54,829 nt of DNA, taken from Limisphaerales bacterium (GTDB taxonomy: Bacteria; Verrucomicrobiota; Verrucomicrobiia; Limisphaerales; SXTU01). This document shows, piece by piece, positions 40,473-51,500 of the stretch. How positions within the stretch are numbered: the first letter of the stretch is position 1; each line of letters opens with the position of its first letter. The DNA lies in assembly GCA_009773355.1 (NCBI GenBank), contig WRPG01000033.1:1-54829 (forward strand), written 5' to 3'. Position numbers and translations under genes: made by a program. The notes under the pieces are model-generated. The model saw only the letters and a list, made by a program, of their open reading frames with translations, did not search any database and was not told the origin of the DNA.

Positions 40473-43400
40473 AGATTTCGTGCCCATCCAGCTTGAGCGT
40501 GCCGCAGTCGCGGCCGGTGTCCGCGGCCTTGCGCGAGGCCCGCGCGTCCGGCGTCGCCCTGGTGGCCACGCTCATCATGCTTTCGCTGGTCACCTTCATG
40601 GTGGTCGCCTTCCTCGGCGTGGCGCGGCGCGAGCGGCGGTCCGTCGCCGCGACGCTCGCCGTGAACGAGGCGCGTGCCGCGATGGAGGCCGCGCAGGCCC
40701 GCGCGCAGGCGGACCTCGCCGCTCGGCTGATCACCTTCGGCGACAAGTATGCCTATGGCGTGATGGTGCCCACCAACTTCCAGAACAACGTCTTCAACGC
40801 CGCTGTCATCCCCGCGAACATCAATCCCACCAACGTCAACCACGTTCGCGCCCTGACGGCGCCGGGCCAACCCGCCCCTTGGTTGCTGAATTTGGGAAAT
40901 CTTCTGTATGACGCCCGCGTGCCGGTCTTTTCCAGCTACTTCACCAACAGCCGGGCGTTCAGCAACGACTGGACGGTTGCCCCGCTCTTGAACGAGGTCA
41001 CCCAAGGCCGCTATTTCTACGACTTCGATCGCAATGGCACGTTCGCGAGCACGGACCGCTGGCAGACCGGCGATCCGCATTGGCTGGGCATCCTGGACTA
41101 TCCGGGTGTCTCGCACGGCCCCACCAACCAGTTCATTGGGCGCTACACCTACCTGATCGCCCCGGCGGGCAAGGCGATGGACCTGAACCTCATTCACAAC
41201 CAAGCCAAGCGGCGGGCGGGCGTGACGTCCGAGGGCTACTACCGGAACCTCGGGCTGGGCCCCCATGAGTTCAATTTGGCGGCGATGCTGACCGAGCTGG
41301 CTCCGGCTCATTATGGTTACGGCTACGACCTGGTCGCGGCCAACCCCAGCCAGTTCGTTCCGAACACGCGCGACGCGTTCCGCGACGCGTTGAACCTCCT
41401 GTTGTTCAGGAACAACAACAGCTACAACAGCCTCGCCTCCATCAACACCCAGTATGGCGGCACCTCGTGGCGGAACCTGACCAACTCGGTGTTCGATCTG
41501 CTGGGCGACGGCCCCTTGATGGGTTCCACCAACCTGATCAACCTGAATGTTTCTTCCGATCAGGCGAAAAACTTCTCCTGGCCCGGTGGCAGCAACGCGG
41601 CCGTGGCCGCGCAGCGGTTCTTTGACCTCAACGAGCTGTTCATGTCCGCGCGTGGCTACTCGCTGAACTTCACCACGAACCTGAATTATCTCGGCACCAA
41701 CAACCAGACCGCCACCCTGGCCGGTGACGTTTCCCGGCGCACCTACTACAACCTGCTCGCCACGCTCGGCGTCGAGTCCTGGCCGCAGACGGACAAGCTG
41801 AACCTCAACTGGCTGGGCACGCGCTTCCTCTACTGGAACAACCCCGCCCCCGGCACGTTCCAACTGGCCTGGTCCAACAGCCCCAGCACCTCCGTGGGCG
41901 GCGACTATCACGGCTTCCAGAACTGGCCGGCGGACCCGTTTTTCAACACCGCCGCCGAGCTGATGCTCCGCGCCAGCCACTCCCCGACCATCCTCCTGAA
42001 CACCAACTGGGCGGGCTTCGGCGGCGGCGAGACGAACATGCTGGTGACCAACTACTACTTCGGCACCACGTTCGTCGGCACCAACAACGGCGTGCTCCTC
42101 AGCGTCACCAACATCCCGATCTTCGGGATCTACGGTAATTACTACCTGCCCGAGGTCCACCGCCTCCTCCAGTTCGCCGCGAACATCTACGACGCCGTCG
42201 GCCCGCCGGAGTGGGTCACGGGCGTGCCCTACGCCGTGGGCGACCGCGTGCAGCGCGGCGGCATCAACTACGTCGCGCGGAACGCCAACACCAGCGTCGT
42301 TCCCCCGAATGCGGCGACGTGGAACGTCATCAACGGCGCGTTCCTCCCGACCCTCTTCCGCCCGGTCTTCGCCTTCAACACCAACGGCTGGCCCAGCAAC
42401 GACTTCATCCAGATCGCCGGCTACACCACCAACCTCACCGACGCGAACATGGTCTCGCTCCCGGTGGTGGACCTGAACGACCCCAACAGCCGCATGGCGA
42501 TGTATCAGACCGACGGCAATGTGGCCGGCGGCTCGAACGCGTGCTTGGTCGGCGGCCTGCCGGTCATCGTCGGCGCGCGCAAGGGCTACCCGAGCTTCAA
42601 TGAGTTCGGCGTGCAGTCCCTCTTCTCGGTCACGCGCCGCCTTGAGTTCGTGAAGACCAACACAACGAACGCCGGGCCGCTGAACCTGTCCATCGGCCGT
42701 CCGCTGGCGTTCACGAACCAGTCGCTCATCATCGGCCTGACGAACATCATCGGGTTCGAGGCGTGGAACTCCTACACCGGCGCGTTCCCGCGTCCGCTCC
42801 AGTTGGTCGTGACCAACGTGGCCTACACCGTCCTCACCAACGAGTTCGGCCCCCTCTACACGAACATCACGGTCAACACGACGAACATCGGCCTCGGGGC
42901 CAATGCGTGGCAGGGCACGGCCAACGGCCGCGCCGCGTTCCGAAGCTTCCTCTTCACGAACGTCCTGCAGCTCTCCACGAACTTTGCGTCCGGCTACTCC
43001 TACGCCACGAACTATCCGCCGCTGCCCGGCTTCACCAACGGCGGCTTCGCGCCCGCCAGCCCGGTCGCCGCCGGCCTCGCCGTCTTCAACCGGTCCAACG
43101 GGTTCCCTGAGATGCGGCTGGGCATCACCATCAGCAACTCCCTGCGCTACGCGCTCATTGACGCCAACCGCGTGGTGGACTTCGTGAACCTCACGAACCT
43201 GGTGGCCGGCATGGACCTCGCCACCGCGCTGCGCGTGACCAACAACCCGGCGGATCTGGGCGTGCGCTTCTGGTTCACCAACCGGCTCGGGGCCGCCCCC
43301 TTCGGAGCCACGCTGGGCATCAGCAACCAGATCGCGATGTGCCTCGACACGAATCTCAACAACGCCGCCTCGAACCAGTGGCGGCAATACAGCCTCAACA

Positions 43401-45205
43401 CGCCGATCCTGCGCGAGATTGACCGCTTCCGGAAGTGGATGGGCACCAACGGCCCGCTGCCTTACAACCAGTCGCTGAACACGAACGTGACCTCCATCCA
43501 GTCACCGTTCAACCCCACGCGCGTCGTCGCCTTCAGCGCGAGCTGGGAGGCCAATGACCCGCTGGTCCACCACACCACACACGACCTGACCGATCCCTTC
43601 CGCACCTCCACCGGCGACCAGGTCACGCCCGTCCCGCTGGGGCAGCCCATCCCGCTGCCCGGCACGGTGTATTCCTCGAACAATGTTCTAATCGCCGGCC
43701 AGTTCCGCCAGTTCATCACGGGCGGCACCAACCGTTATTACCTCCCGTGGGGCCGGATGCTGGACCCCGTCGGCACGCGGCTGGCGAACCTGCCCAACTT
43801 CTACGTCGTCGCTCCGCCCGCCTACGACCAGCGGCTCAAGGACGCCGGCGTGTTCCGGTCGCAGGAGTGGGATTTTCCGCAGCGCCGGTTCGCCAACCTC
43901 GGCTGGCTGGGCCGGGTGCATCGCGGCACGCCGTGGCAGACCTTCTACCTCAAGTCGGACATTCCCAACCGGACCAACTGGTATTACTGGGCGCACAGCG
44001 TGGACACCAACCCCACCAACGACTGGCGGCTCGCGGAGATCTTCACCGCCGCGATTGACGCGGACGCCACGCGCGGCCTGCTGTCCGTCAACCAGACCAA
44101 CGCGCCCGCCTGGGCCGCCGCGTTGGGTGGCACGCTGCTGCTCAACAACAATGGATTGAATCCTTTGAACTGGCCGGTGGTCGTTGCCCCCGCGTCGCCC
44201 CAGCTCACCAACCTCGTCGGCACCGCCACCAACGGACTGATCAACGCCCGGCAGCGCATCCCGATGTGGCAGCCCACCGCCAACTACAGCGCGAACGACA
44301 TCGTGGCCTACGAGGTCGGGCCTTACTATGCGAATGGCCTGGACCCCGTTCCCTACACGCACCGCTTCTACCGCGCGATGAACGGGACCAATTTCAACCT
44401 CAACCCGTTCCTGATGTTGAGCACCAACAACTTCACCTACTGGACGAACGTCTTCATTTGGAACAGCGCCGCGACCTACGCGGCGAATGACGTGGTCGCG
44501 CACTTTGGCGTGTCCTACTTCTCGCTCATTGGCGGCAACGCGAACCTGCCGCCGCACCTGAATCCCGGCGCGTGGGAAGCGTGGCCGAAGCGCTCGTTCA
44601 GCAAGCACGGCTACGTGCTGGCCACGCCGGAACTGAGCGTGCGGTCGCCCTACCTCAACGTCGGCCGGCCGTGGATCAATCGCGCCTATGTCCAGGGGGA
44701 GCGGGTCAGTTGGCAGGGCTGGTATTATCAGGCCTTGCGGAACGTGCCGGCCGGCCAGCCGCCCAACCCCTACGTGAATTACGCCGACACCTACATGACG
44801 GCCCAGTCCTATTGGTGGCCGCTGGAGTCGCCCCTCATCGCGCGCAACGGCGGCACGGTGGACGCCCTCAACGAGGTCTTCGTCGAGCGCATCCCGCAGC
44901 AGACGCTCGGCCTCATGCACTTGGAGCCTAGCCCGCGCGTGGTCATCTACGCCATCGGCCAGTCCGTGCGCCCGGCGGAGCGCGGCGTCTATGTGGGCGG
45001 CGGCCCCTATCAGCTCATGGTGACGAACTACCAGATTTCCGGCGAGCAGGCCTCCCGCGCGGTGGTGCGGATTGACAACCTGCCGGAGAACGGCGCGCTG
45101 CCGCGCCCGTTGCCGCCGCAGCCCTGGCCCGCTGGCACCGTGTCGCCCATCCAGCCGCGCTTTATCATCGAAAGCTTCAAGCTGCTCCCGGCCGATTTCT
45201 TTTAA
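40469..45205 (+). CDS. Large GspK/Verru_Chthon A-like protein with CBM5/12-like modules
   Basis: This 1578-residue protein begins with ASGVALVATLIMLSLVTFMV, the GspK/PilX-type N-terminal helix, then RREARA-type heptads of an extended helix. The next part, with TYLIAPAGKAMDLNLIHNQA and YRNLGLGPHEFNLAAMLTEL, fits Verru_Chthon cassette protein A. In the C-terminal two thirds I see four modules with the aromatic and GDxV pattern of carbohydrate-binding modules CBM5/12: 582-620 (WVTGVPYAVGDRVQRGGINY), 1267-1330 (WQPTANYSANDIVAYE), 1331-1371 (WNSAATYAANDVVAHFGVSY) and 1402-1450 (WINRAYVQGERVSWQGWYYQ). The protein is very rich in Asn and Thr. It is the last gene of the coupled cassette and probably sits at the tip of a pseudopilus-like fibre, where it could bind polysaccharide. 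Confidence 0.82.
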   Translation: MKISCPSSLSVPQSRPVSAALREARASGVALVATLIMLSLVTFMVVAFLGVARRERRSVAATLAVNEARAAMEAAQARAQADLAARLITFGDKYAYGVMVPTNFQNNVFNAAVIPANINPTNVNHVRALTAPGQPAPWLLNLGNLLYDARVPVFSSYFTNSRAFSNDWTVAPLLNEVTQGRYFYDFDRNGTFASTDRWQTGDPHWLGILDYPGVSHGPTNQFIGRYTYLIAPAGKAMDLNLIHNQAKRRAGVTSEGYYRNLGLGPHEFNLAAMLTELAPAHYGYGYDLVAANPSQFVPNTRDAFRDALNLLLFRNNNSYNSLASINTQYGGTSWRNLTNSVFDLLGDGPLMGSTNLINLNVSSDQAKNFSWPGGSNAAVAAQRFFDLNELFMSARGYSLNFTTNLNYLGTNNQTATLAGDVSRRTYYNLLATLGVESWPQTDKLNLNWLGTRFLYWNNPAPGTFQLAWSNSPSTSVGGDYHGFQNWPADPFFNTAAELMLRASHSPTILLNTNWAGFGGGETNMLVTNYYFGTTFVGTNNGVLLSVTNIPIFGIYGNYYLPEVHRLLQFAANIYDAVGPPEWVTGVPYAVGDRVQRGGINYVARNANTSVVPPNAATWNVINGAFLPTLFRPVFAFNTNGWPSNDFIQIAGYTTNLTDANMVSLPVVDLNDPNSRMAMYQTDGNVAGGSNACLVGGLPVIVGARKGYPSFNEFGVQSLFSVTRRLEFVKTNTTNAGPLNLSIGRPLAFTNQSLIIGLTNIIGFEAWNSYTGAFPRPLQLVVTNVAYTVLTNEFGPLYTNITVNTTNIGLGANAWQGTANGRAAFRSFLFTNVLQLSTNFASGYSYATNYPPLPGFTNGGFAPASPVAAGLAVFNRSNGFPEMRLGITISNSLRYALIDANRVVDFVNLTNLVAGMDLATALRVTNNPADLGVRFWFTNRLGAAPFGATLGISNQIAMCLDTNLNNAASNQWRQYSLNTPILREIDRFRKWMGTNGPLPYNQSLNTNVTSIQSPFNPTRVVAFSASWEANDPLVHHTTHDLTDPFRTSTGDQVTPVPLGQPIPLPGTVYSSNNVLIAGQFRQFITGGTNRYYLPWGRMLDPVGTRLANLPNFYVVAPPAYDQRLKDAGVFRSQEWDFPQRRFANLGWLGRVHRGTPWQTFYLKSDIPNRTNWYYWAHSVDTNPTNDWRLAEIFTAAIDADATRGLLSVNQTNAPAWAAALGGTLLLNNNGLNPLNWPVVVAPASPQLTNLVGTATNGLINARQRIPMWQPTANYSANDIVAYEVGPYYANGLDPVPYTHRFYRAMNGTNFNLNPFLMLSTNNFTYWTNVFIWNSAATYAANDVVAHFGVSYFSLIGGNANLPPHLNPGAWEAWPKRSFSKHGYVLATPELSVRSPYLNVGRPWINRAYVQGERVSWQGWYYQALRNVPAGQPPNPYVNYADTYMTAQSYWWPLESPLIARNGGTVDALNEVFVERIPQQTLGLMHLEPSPRVVIYAIGQSVRPAERGVYVGGGPYQLMVTNYQISGEQASRAVVRIDNLPENGALPRPLPPQPWPAGTVSPIQPRFIIESFKLLPADFF

Positions 45206-45535
45206 GCCGCCCATGACGTTGCCTTGCCCTCCCAACTTGAATCGCTCCCTGAACCGGAGCGCGGCCCTCCGGGCCGCAGCGGCAACTTGCGCCAGCCACC
45301 GTGCGAACATCCGCAGCGCCCCCGGGCTGAGGTGGCCGCTGCGGGCCGGAGTCCCGCGCTCCGGTTCAGAGTCCCAACGTGCGGTTTGCGGGCCGGGGGT
45401 GCTCTCCCTTTGTTCCGCGAAGGGCGAAGCATTCCCGTCCTCGGCCCTCCGCCGGGCCGCGCCGTTCAGCAATAGACCGTATTGTTTGCCTGCCCGCGCG
45501 GGCCGTAGAGTGACGGCACCGTCGTGGAACCGCGT
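45206..45535. other. 330-base spacer between the cassette and the giant subtilase
   Basis: The first part (45249-45369) is filled by a family G palindrome. After that, from 45370 to 45535, only GC-rich DNA with a weak internal inverted segment near 45440-45470 is seen; no gene, tRNA or clear promoter. Confidence 0.6.
45249..45369. repeat. Palindromic element, family G, second copy in reverse orientation
   Basis: Arms of 35 bases (45249-45283 and 45335-45369, outer sequence CTGAACCGGAGCGCGG) pair with three mismatches. The interior, including GGCAACTTGCGCC and CGTGCGAACAT, is the reverse complement of the interior of the 28905-29013 copy. Confidence 0.88.
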
Positions 45536-48500
45536 ATGAAAAGCCGACCCTGGTTTTTGATCAGCCTGCTGCTGTTGGTGGCGGCCGCGCTCTGCTGGCG
45601 GCAGGGCGAGCGTCTCCGCCAGCGCGAGCAGCCCGGCGATGCCGCGACCAACGCCACCGCCCGGCCCACTGTCTGGGAGCGCTTCACCCGGCTGCCCTAC
45701 GTCCTCACCGGCCGCCCCGTGCCGCGCCCGTCCGCCGCGACCGCCGCGAAGCCGCCGGAACTCCTCTCCCTCAGCCGCGACCCGCGCCTGCCGTTCCGCC
45801 TCCGCAACTCGGACAGGCGCGAGGCCGAGCTGTTCCGCAGCGAGACCGCCGTGCTGCTGCGCAACGCGCTCGTCGAGACCACGGAGCCGCTGGACTTGCG
45901 CATCCCGGAGCACCTCCGCGCGGCCGAGGAGCCGGGGAGCTGGCTGGTGCAGGCGCGCGGGACGATTGACCAGAAGTTCCGCGACGTGCTGCGCGGCGCG
46001 GGCGCGGAGATCGTCAGCTACGTGCCGAACAACGCCTACCTCGTGCGCGGCAGCGCGAACCTCGCGCACCAGCTCCGCGTCTCCCCGCGCGTCCAGAGTG
46101 TCCTGCCCTTCGAGCCTTACTACAAGCTGGACATGACGCTGCTGCCGCTCGCCGTCCGGCGCGACCCCATGCCGGTGGGCCGCTGGCTCAACGTCGTGCT
46201 CTTCGCCGGCACGCTGGACCAGGCCAAGGCCGACCTGCGCGCGCTCGGCGCGGAGGTGAAGTCCGAGCAGCGCTTCCCCTTCGGCCACGTCGTCACCATC
46301 GCGCCCCCGGCGGACAGCCTCGTGGCGCTCGCGCGGATGCCCGCCGTGCAGAACATCGAGGTGTGGCATTCACCCGTGCTGGCGAACGACCTCTCCCGCG
46401 TGCGCCTGGATGTCTCCACTTCCACCACCGCCTCCGCGCCCGGCGGCAACTGGCTGAATCTGACCGGCAACGGGGTCTTCGTCGGCCTCATTGATTCGGG
46501 GGTTGACCTGGCGCATGGCCAGCTCGCCGGGCGGACCTTCACCAACGCCGCCAGTCCTGGCATTGACGTGGACGGCCACGGCACGCATGTGGCCGGCGTC
46601 ATTGCCGCCAACGACGCCGCCGATCCCGGCGCGGCGAGCGGCTCCCTCGTCGGCGCGACCTACCGGGGCATCGCGCCGGGCGCGCGGGTTTATCCGCTCT
46701 CGCTCTACAGCACCGACTACACGAACTACGCCAACCCCTGGCTCATCACCAACGCCGCGCTGGCGACGAACATCTTCATCGTCAACAACAGTTGGGGCTA
46801 CCCCGTCACCGCCTACGACATCAACTCCGCGCTCTTCGACGAGGCCGTGCGCGACTCGGTGCCCTTCCGCACCAACGACCAGCCGGTCACGCATGTCTTC
46901 GCCGTGGGCAACTCCGGCGGCGCGAACTCCGGCGGCACCGGCGGCAACGCGGACAGCATCAACTCCCCCGGCAACGGCAAGAACGTCCTCTCCATCGGCG
47001 CGACCGAGCAGTTCCGGCTCGTGTCCAACTCCGTCGTCAGCACGAACTTCGGCACCAACGACCCCATCGCCACCGCGCACTCGGACAGCGCCGACCAGGT
47101 GGCCGACTTCTCCGGGCGCGGCAACGTCGGCGTCGGCGTCGAGGGGCCGTCGGGCCGCATGAAGCCCGACCTCGTCGCGCCGGGCGACTACGTGGTCTCG
47201 CTGCGCGCCTCGACCTTCACGAACGTGCAGGAGAGCGACCTCACGCTGGGCAGCGCGTGGCGCTACGAGCGCGGCACCAGCGTGGCGGCGGGCAAGGTCT
47301 CCGGCCTGCTGGCGTTGGTGCAGGAGTTTTTCAGCATGAACTTCGGCCGCCCCAGCGGACTCAAGCCCTCGCTCAACAAGGCCCTGCTCATCAACCGCGC
47401 CCGCTCGCTCAACGGCGTTTATGACTTCGCCGTCAACGGCAGCGTCACGCACCAGGGCTGGGGCTTTCCCTCCCTGAGCAACACCCTGCCGGCGGTGGCT
47501 TCGATCTCCTTCCTCACCAGCACCAGCGCCCTGCCGGTCGTCAACCGCATTGTCCTCCTCGAGGAGAGCGCGCTTGTCACCAACCACCTCGCCTCCGGCC
47601 AGTTCCACGCCTACGACGTGTCGGTGCCCGCCGTCACCGGCCTGACCAACAACCTCAAGATCACGCTGGCGTGGACGGATCCGGCGGGCAACCCCATCTC
47701 CTCCACCAAGCTCGTCAACGACCTGGACCTCTACGTCACGAACATCGTCGCCAATGGCCGCCAGTTCGAGGGCAACAACTTCGCGCCCGGCTCCACCGTC
47801 ACCCAGCCCACCGTGCCCGGCACGCCCAGCGCGCGGGACTCGGTCAACAACGTCGAGAACGCCTACATCCCGCTCACCAACGCCGCCGCGAGCACCTTCC
47901 GCGTGTATGTCATCGGCCGCAAGGTCAACGTCAATGCCGTCACCGCGAACACCAACCAGATCGCGCAGGATTACTCGGTGGTCTTCTCCACGGACGCGGC
48001 CATCAGCCTGACCGTCCGGCCCACGGCCGGCGCGGGCTTCTCCGCCTACACCAACCGCCCCATCAGCATCGTCACGAACGGCATCCCCAAGCTCGACGAG
48101 CGCGTCGGCGCGAACTCGCCGCTCTGGACGGTCAATGGCACGGCCAACGCGAACACCAATGGCGTCACCAACCAGTGGAATTTCTACGTGTTCACCAACC
48201 AGAACTACGCCACCTCGACCACCACCAATTTCGTCACCAACATCGTCGCCGGCAGCACCAACGTCGTCACCAACGTCGTCCGCCTGCCGCTCACCAACAG
48301 CGGCCCCTACGTCGGCTTCGCCACCTTCCTGCCGCCGAACCTCGCCCGCGCCCGCAACGCCGAGGCGGACGTGGACATGTTCGTTACGCGCAGCAGCCTG
48401 GCCTACCCCGGCCTCAACGGCGCCGGGGGCATCACCAACCTGGACCCGGCCGTGCTCGCCAGCGCCAACGTGAGCCGGTCCACCAATCGCGGCGGCTACG

Positions 48501-51500
48501 AGTTGATCACGTTCAGCAACTCGGTGGTCAACGAAAGGTTCTACGTGGGCATCAAGTCCGAGGACCAGCAGGGCGGCGCCTACGGCTTCTTTGGCGCGGC
48601 CTCGCAGTCGCCCTTCGGCACCAACACCACCAACGGCGGCATCATCATCACCCTGTTCCCCGCGCCCATGGACATCCCCGACGGCAGCCCGGACACGCCC
48701 GGCGGCGTCGTGCTCTACGGCATCTGCGCCACCAACATCGTGATGCAGAGCATCTCCAACTACATCACCTACGTTCACGAAAACCTCGGCGACCTCGTCG
48801 GCACGCTCACGCACAACGGCACCGTCATCACGCTCAACAACCACTCGGTGACGCCCACCGGCCCGTTCCCGGGCGGAGCCGGGCTGCTGACCAACGCGCT
48901 GACCTACGACGACTTCCGCAACCCGCCCGACGGCCCCGGCGACGTGACCGACCTGGTCGGCCAGGACGGCATCGGCCTGTGGATTTTCGAGGTCTATGAC
49001 AACTCGCCGCTGCTCACGGGCCGGGTGGACAACGCCAGCATCTACATGATGCCCTACACCAACCAATACAGTCCCACCAATGGCATCTATATCCGCACCG
49101 TCACGCTTCAGGCCGGCCAGTCGTTTGTGGACTTCCTCGACGTGCCCGTCACGGCGACGAACCTCGATGTGGACATCGTCGGCGGCATCGCCAGCGTGCC
49201 GGGGCCGGCCTCCCCGGGCACGGGGGTGGACCTCATGGCCGGCGTGCCGGGCCTCATCCCGACCTCCTCGAACTATTCCATCGGCACGTTCGACCTCGAT
49301 AGCACGGACCAGACGAGCTTCCCGCACCTGCGCATTTCCGCCGTCAGCGTCAGCAATCTGGTGAGCGGCGCGCCCGCCCCTCTCGGCACGCCGCCCTTGA
49401 TTCCGGGCCGTTGGAATTTCCGCGTCCTCAACAACTCGCCCGGCACGCTCACGCTCACGTTGCGTTACACCCTGGGCCTGAACCTCTCCGTGGCGGACAA
49501 CCAGCTCACCTACACCAACGCCCTCGTCTCGCTGCTGGACAACTACACCACCAACCTCTACCTCAACATCGCGGCGGACCGTGTCATTGCCGGGGTGGAC
49601 GTGGGCATGTCCATCCTGCACCCGCGCGTCTCGGACCTGGTCATCCACCTCGTCGCCCCGAGCGGGCGCAAGGTGCTGCTCTTCGAGGATCGCGGCGGCA
49701 TCAACGGCGTGACCACTCCCAACCTGCGCGCCAACTTCACCGAGAACACCAACTACGTGACGCACATTGACACCAACGGCCTCACGGCGGGGGGCTTCCA
49801 GAACCTGGGCATGCTGCGGCCCATCAAGTTCATCCCCGCGCCCTATTCCGCCGTCGTCTCCCCGCCGACGCTGGTGACCAACATCACGAACCTGCTTTTT
49901 GGATTTCCCGGCGCGGTGGGCGCTCCTGGCGCGTTCCAGGAATCCCCCGGTGGTCTGGCCCACCATGGCAACTCGCTCTTCATGCCGGGCAAGGTCAACC
50001 GCAACGGCACGAACGACGCCTTCATCGTGGCTTACCACACGCCCATCACCAACAAGGCGCCCACGGTCGTCAACTACAACGCCAATTTCGCAATCAACAC
50101 CATCTACGACACGGTCACCAACTGGGCCGTCTCAAACATTTGGCCCGGTTCGCTCAGTGGCTACCGGGGGGGCGATCCGGCCATCCCTGCCGTCAGCCGC
50201 ACGCCGGAACAGACCTTCTTCAACGGCGTGGCGGCGAACTCGGACGGCGTCTTCGCCGTCGGCCAGACGCGCAACTACTTCCCGCCCACCACGCTGATCT
50301 GGTCGGGCACCAACACGCGGCAGGTGTATGACATTGACCTCGGGGCCAAGGCCGGCTCCGTGCGGCTGGATCACGTCACGGACGCCATCCACGACCGCAT
50401 CCTGGTGCAATACGAGGGCCGGGACCTGCTGGACTACACGCCGGCCGGCGCGACGCCGCTGCGCGAGGTCAATACCCTGACGTTCAATGGTGCTTCGCAC
50501 TTTCTCCGTGTCGTCATGAACCCGGTCGTGAACGCCCCGGCCGGCTCCAGTTGGATGAACACCATTACCATCTTCCGCAGCAACGACGTGACCTTCGCCG
50601 TCAACGACCTGGTCGGCAATGTCTCCTTCAACGTGCTGCCGCCAACCGTGGCTCCGTTGCCGGGCACCTTGGATGGACCGGAAGCCGTCGCCCTTGATGC
50701 CACCAATCAGATCTACGTGGCCGACTCGCTGAACAACCGCATCGTCAAGTTCAGCCAGGTGGTGCCGCTGCCTTCGATTTCCTCGCACAATGGCACCTAT
50801 GTTCCGCTGACGCTTGGGGCGGCCGGCCACCCGGCCCCGGGCGACCAGTTGAGGGGTCCCAAGGGGGTGGCGGTCCGCGCCAACGGGGAGATCTTCGTGG
50901 CTGACACCGTCAACAACCTGATCAAGCGCTTCAACACGAACAACGCATGGCTCGAATCGTGGGGGGATACCGCAGGGTTCTCGGCCGGCAATGAGAACAG
51001 CGGCGTCGGCGGCTTTACGCGCGGACGTTTCAACGGGCCGCAGGGCATCTACCTCGGGACGAACGACATCCTCTACGTTGCGGACACCGGCAACAACCTC
51101 ATCCGCACCATTGACCTCGCCAGCGGGCTGGTCGGCACCGTGGCGCTGCCGGCGGCATTCGTGACCACCGATGGAAACCTGAACAAGCCGCGGGGCGTGG
51201 TGGTGGTCCACGGCACTGCGGGCGGCAACGATGTCACGCAGTTGGCCCGGCTCGGGAGTTCCGTGATTTCCGACGTGAACTTGTATGTCACGGACACGGA
51301 CAACAACCGCATCGTGTGGCTCCAGCAGGCCGCACCCGCGACCTGGAACGCCTTCCATCTGGCGGGCGGCGCGTTCCCCACCTTCACGTCTGGCCGGGTG
51401 GACAACCAGAACGCGGTGGCACGCTTCGACAAGCCCTCCGGCATCACGGCGGATGGAAGCGGCAACCTGTATGTGACCGACGCCGGTTCGCACCTCGTCC

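Noticed and set aside
40334-43387. A 1017-codon open frame on the minus strand opposite the cassette protein
   Set aside because: It is an antisense shadow: low-complexity, Arg/Val/Glu-rich composition, no domain, and it mirrors the codon pattern of the plus-strand gene, which has clear motifs.
46370-50038. A 1222-codon minus-strand open frame opposite the subtilase
   Set aside because: The same effect of GC-rich codons; repeated GDEV/RRDG-like composition without any family signature, while the opposite strand encodes a complete S8 peptidase.
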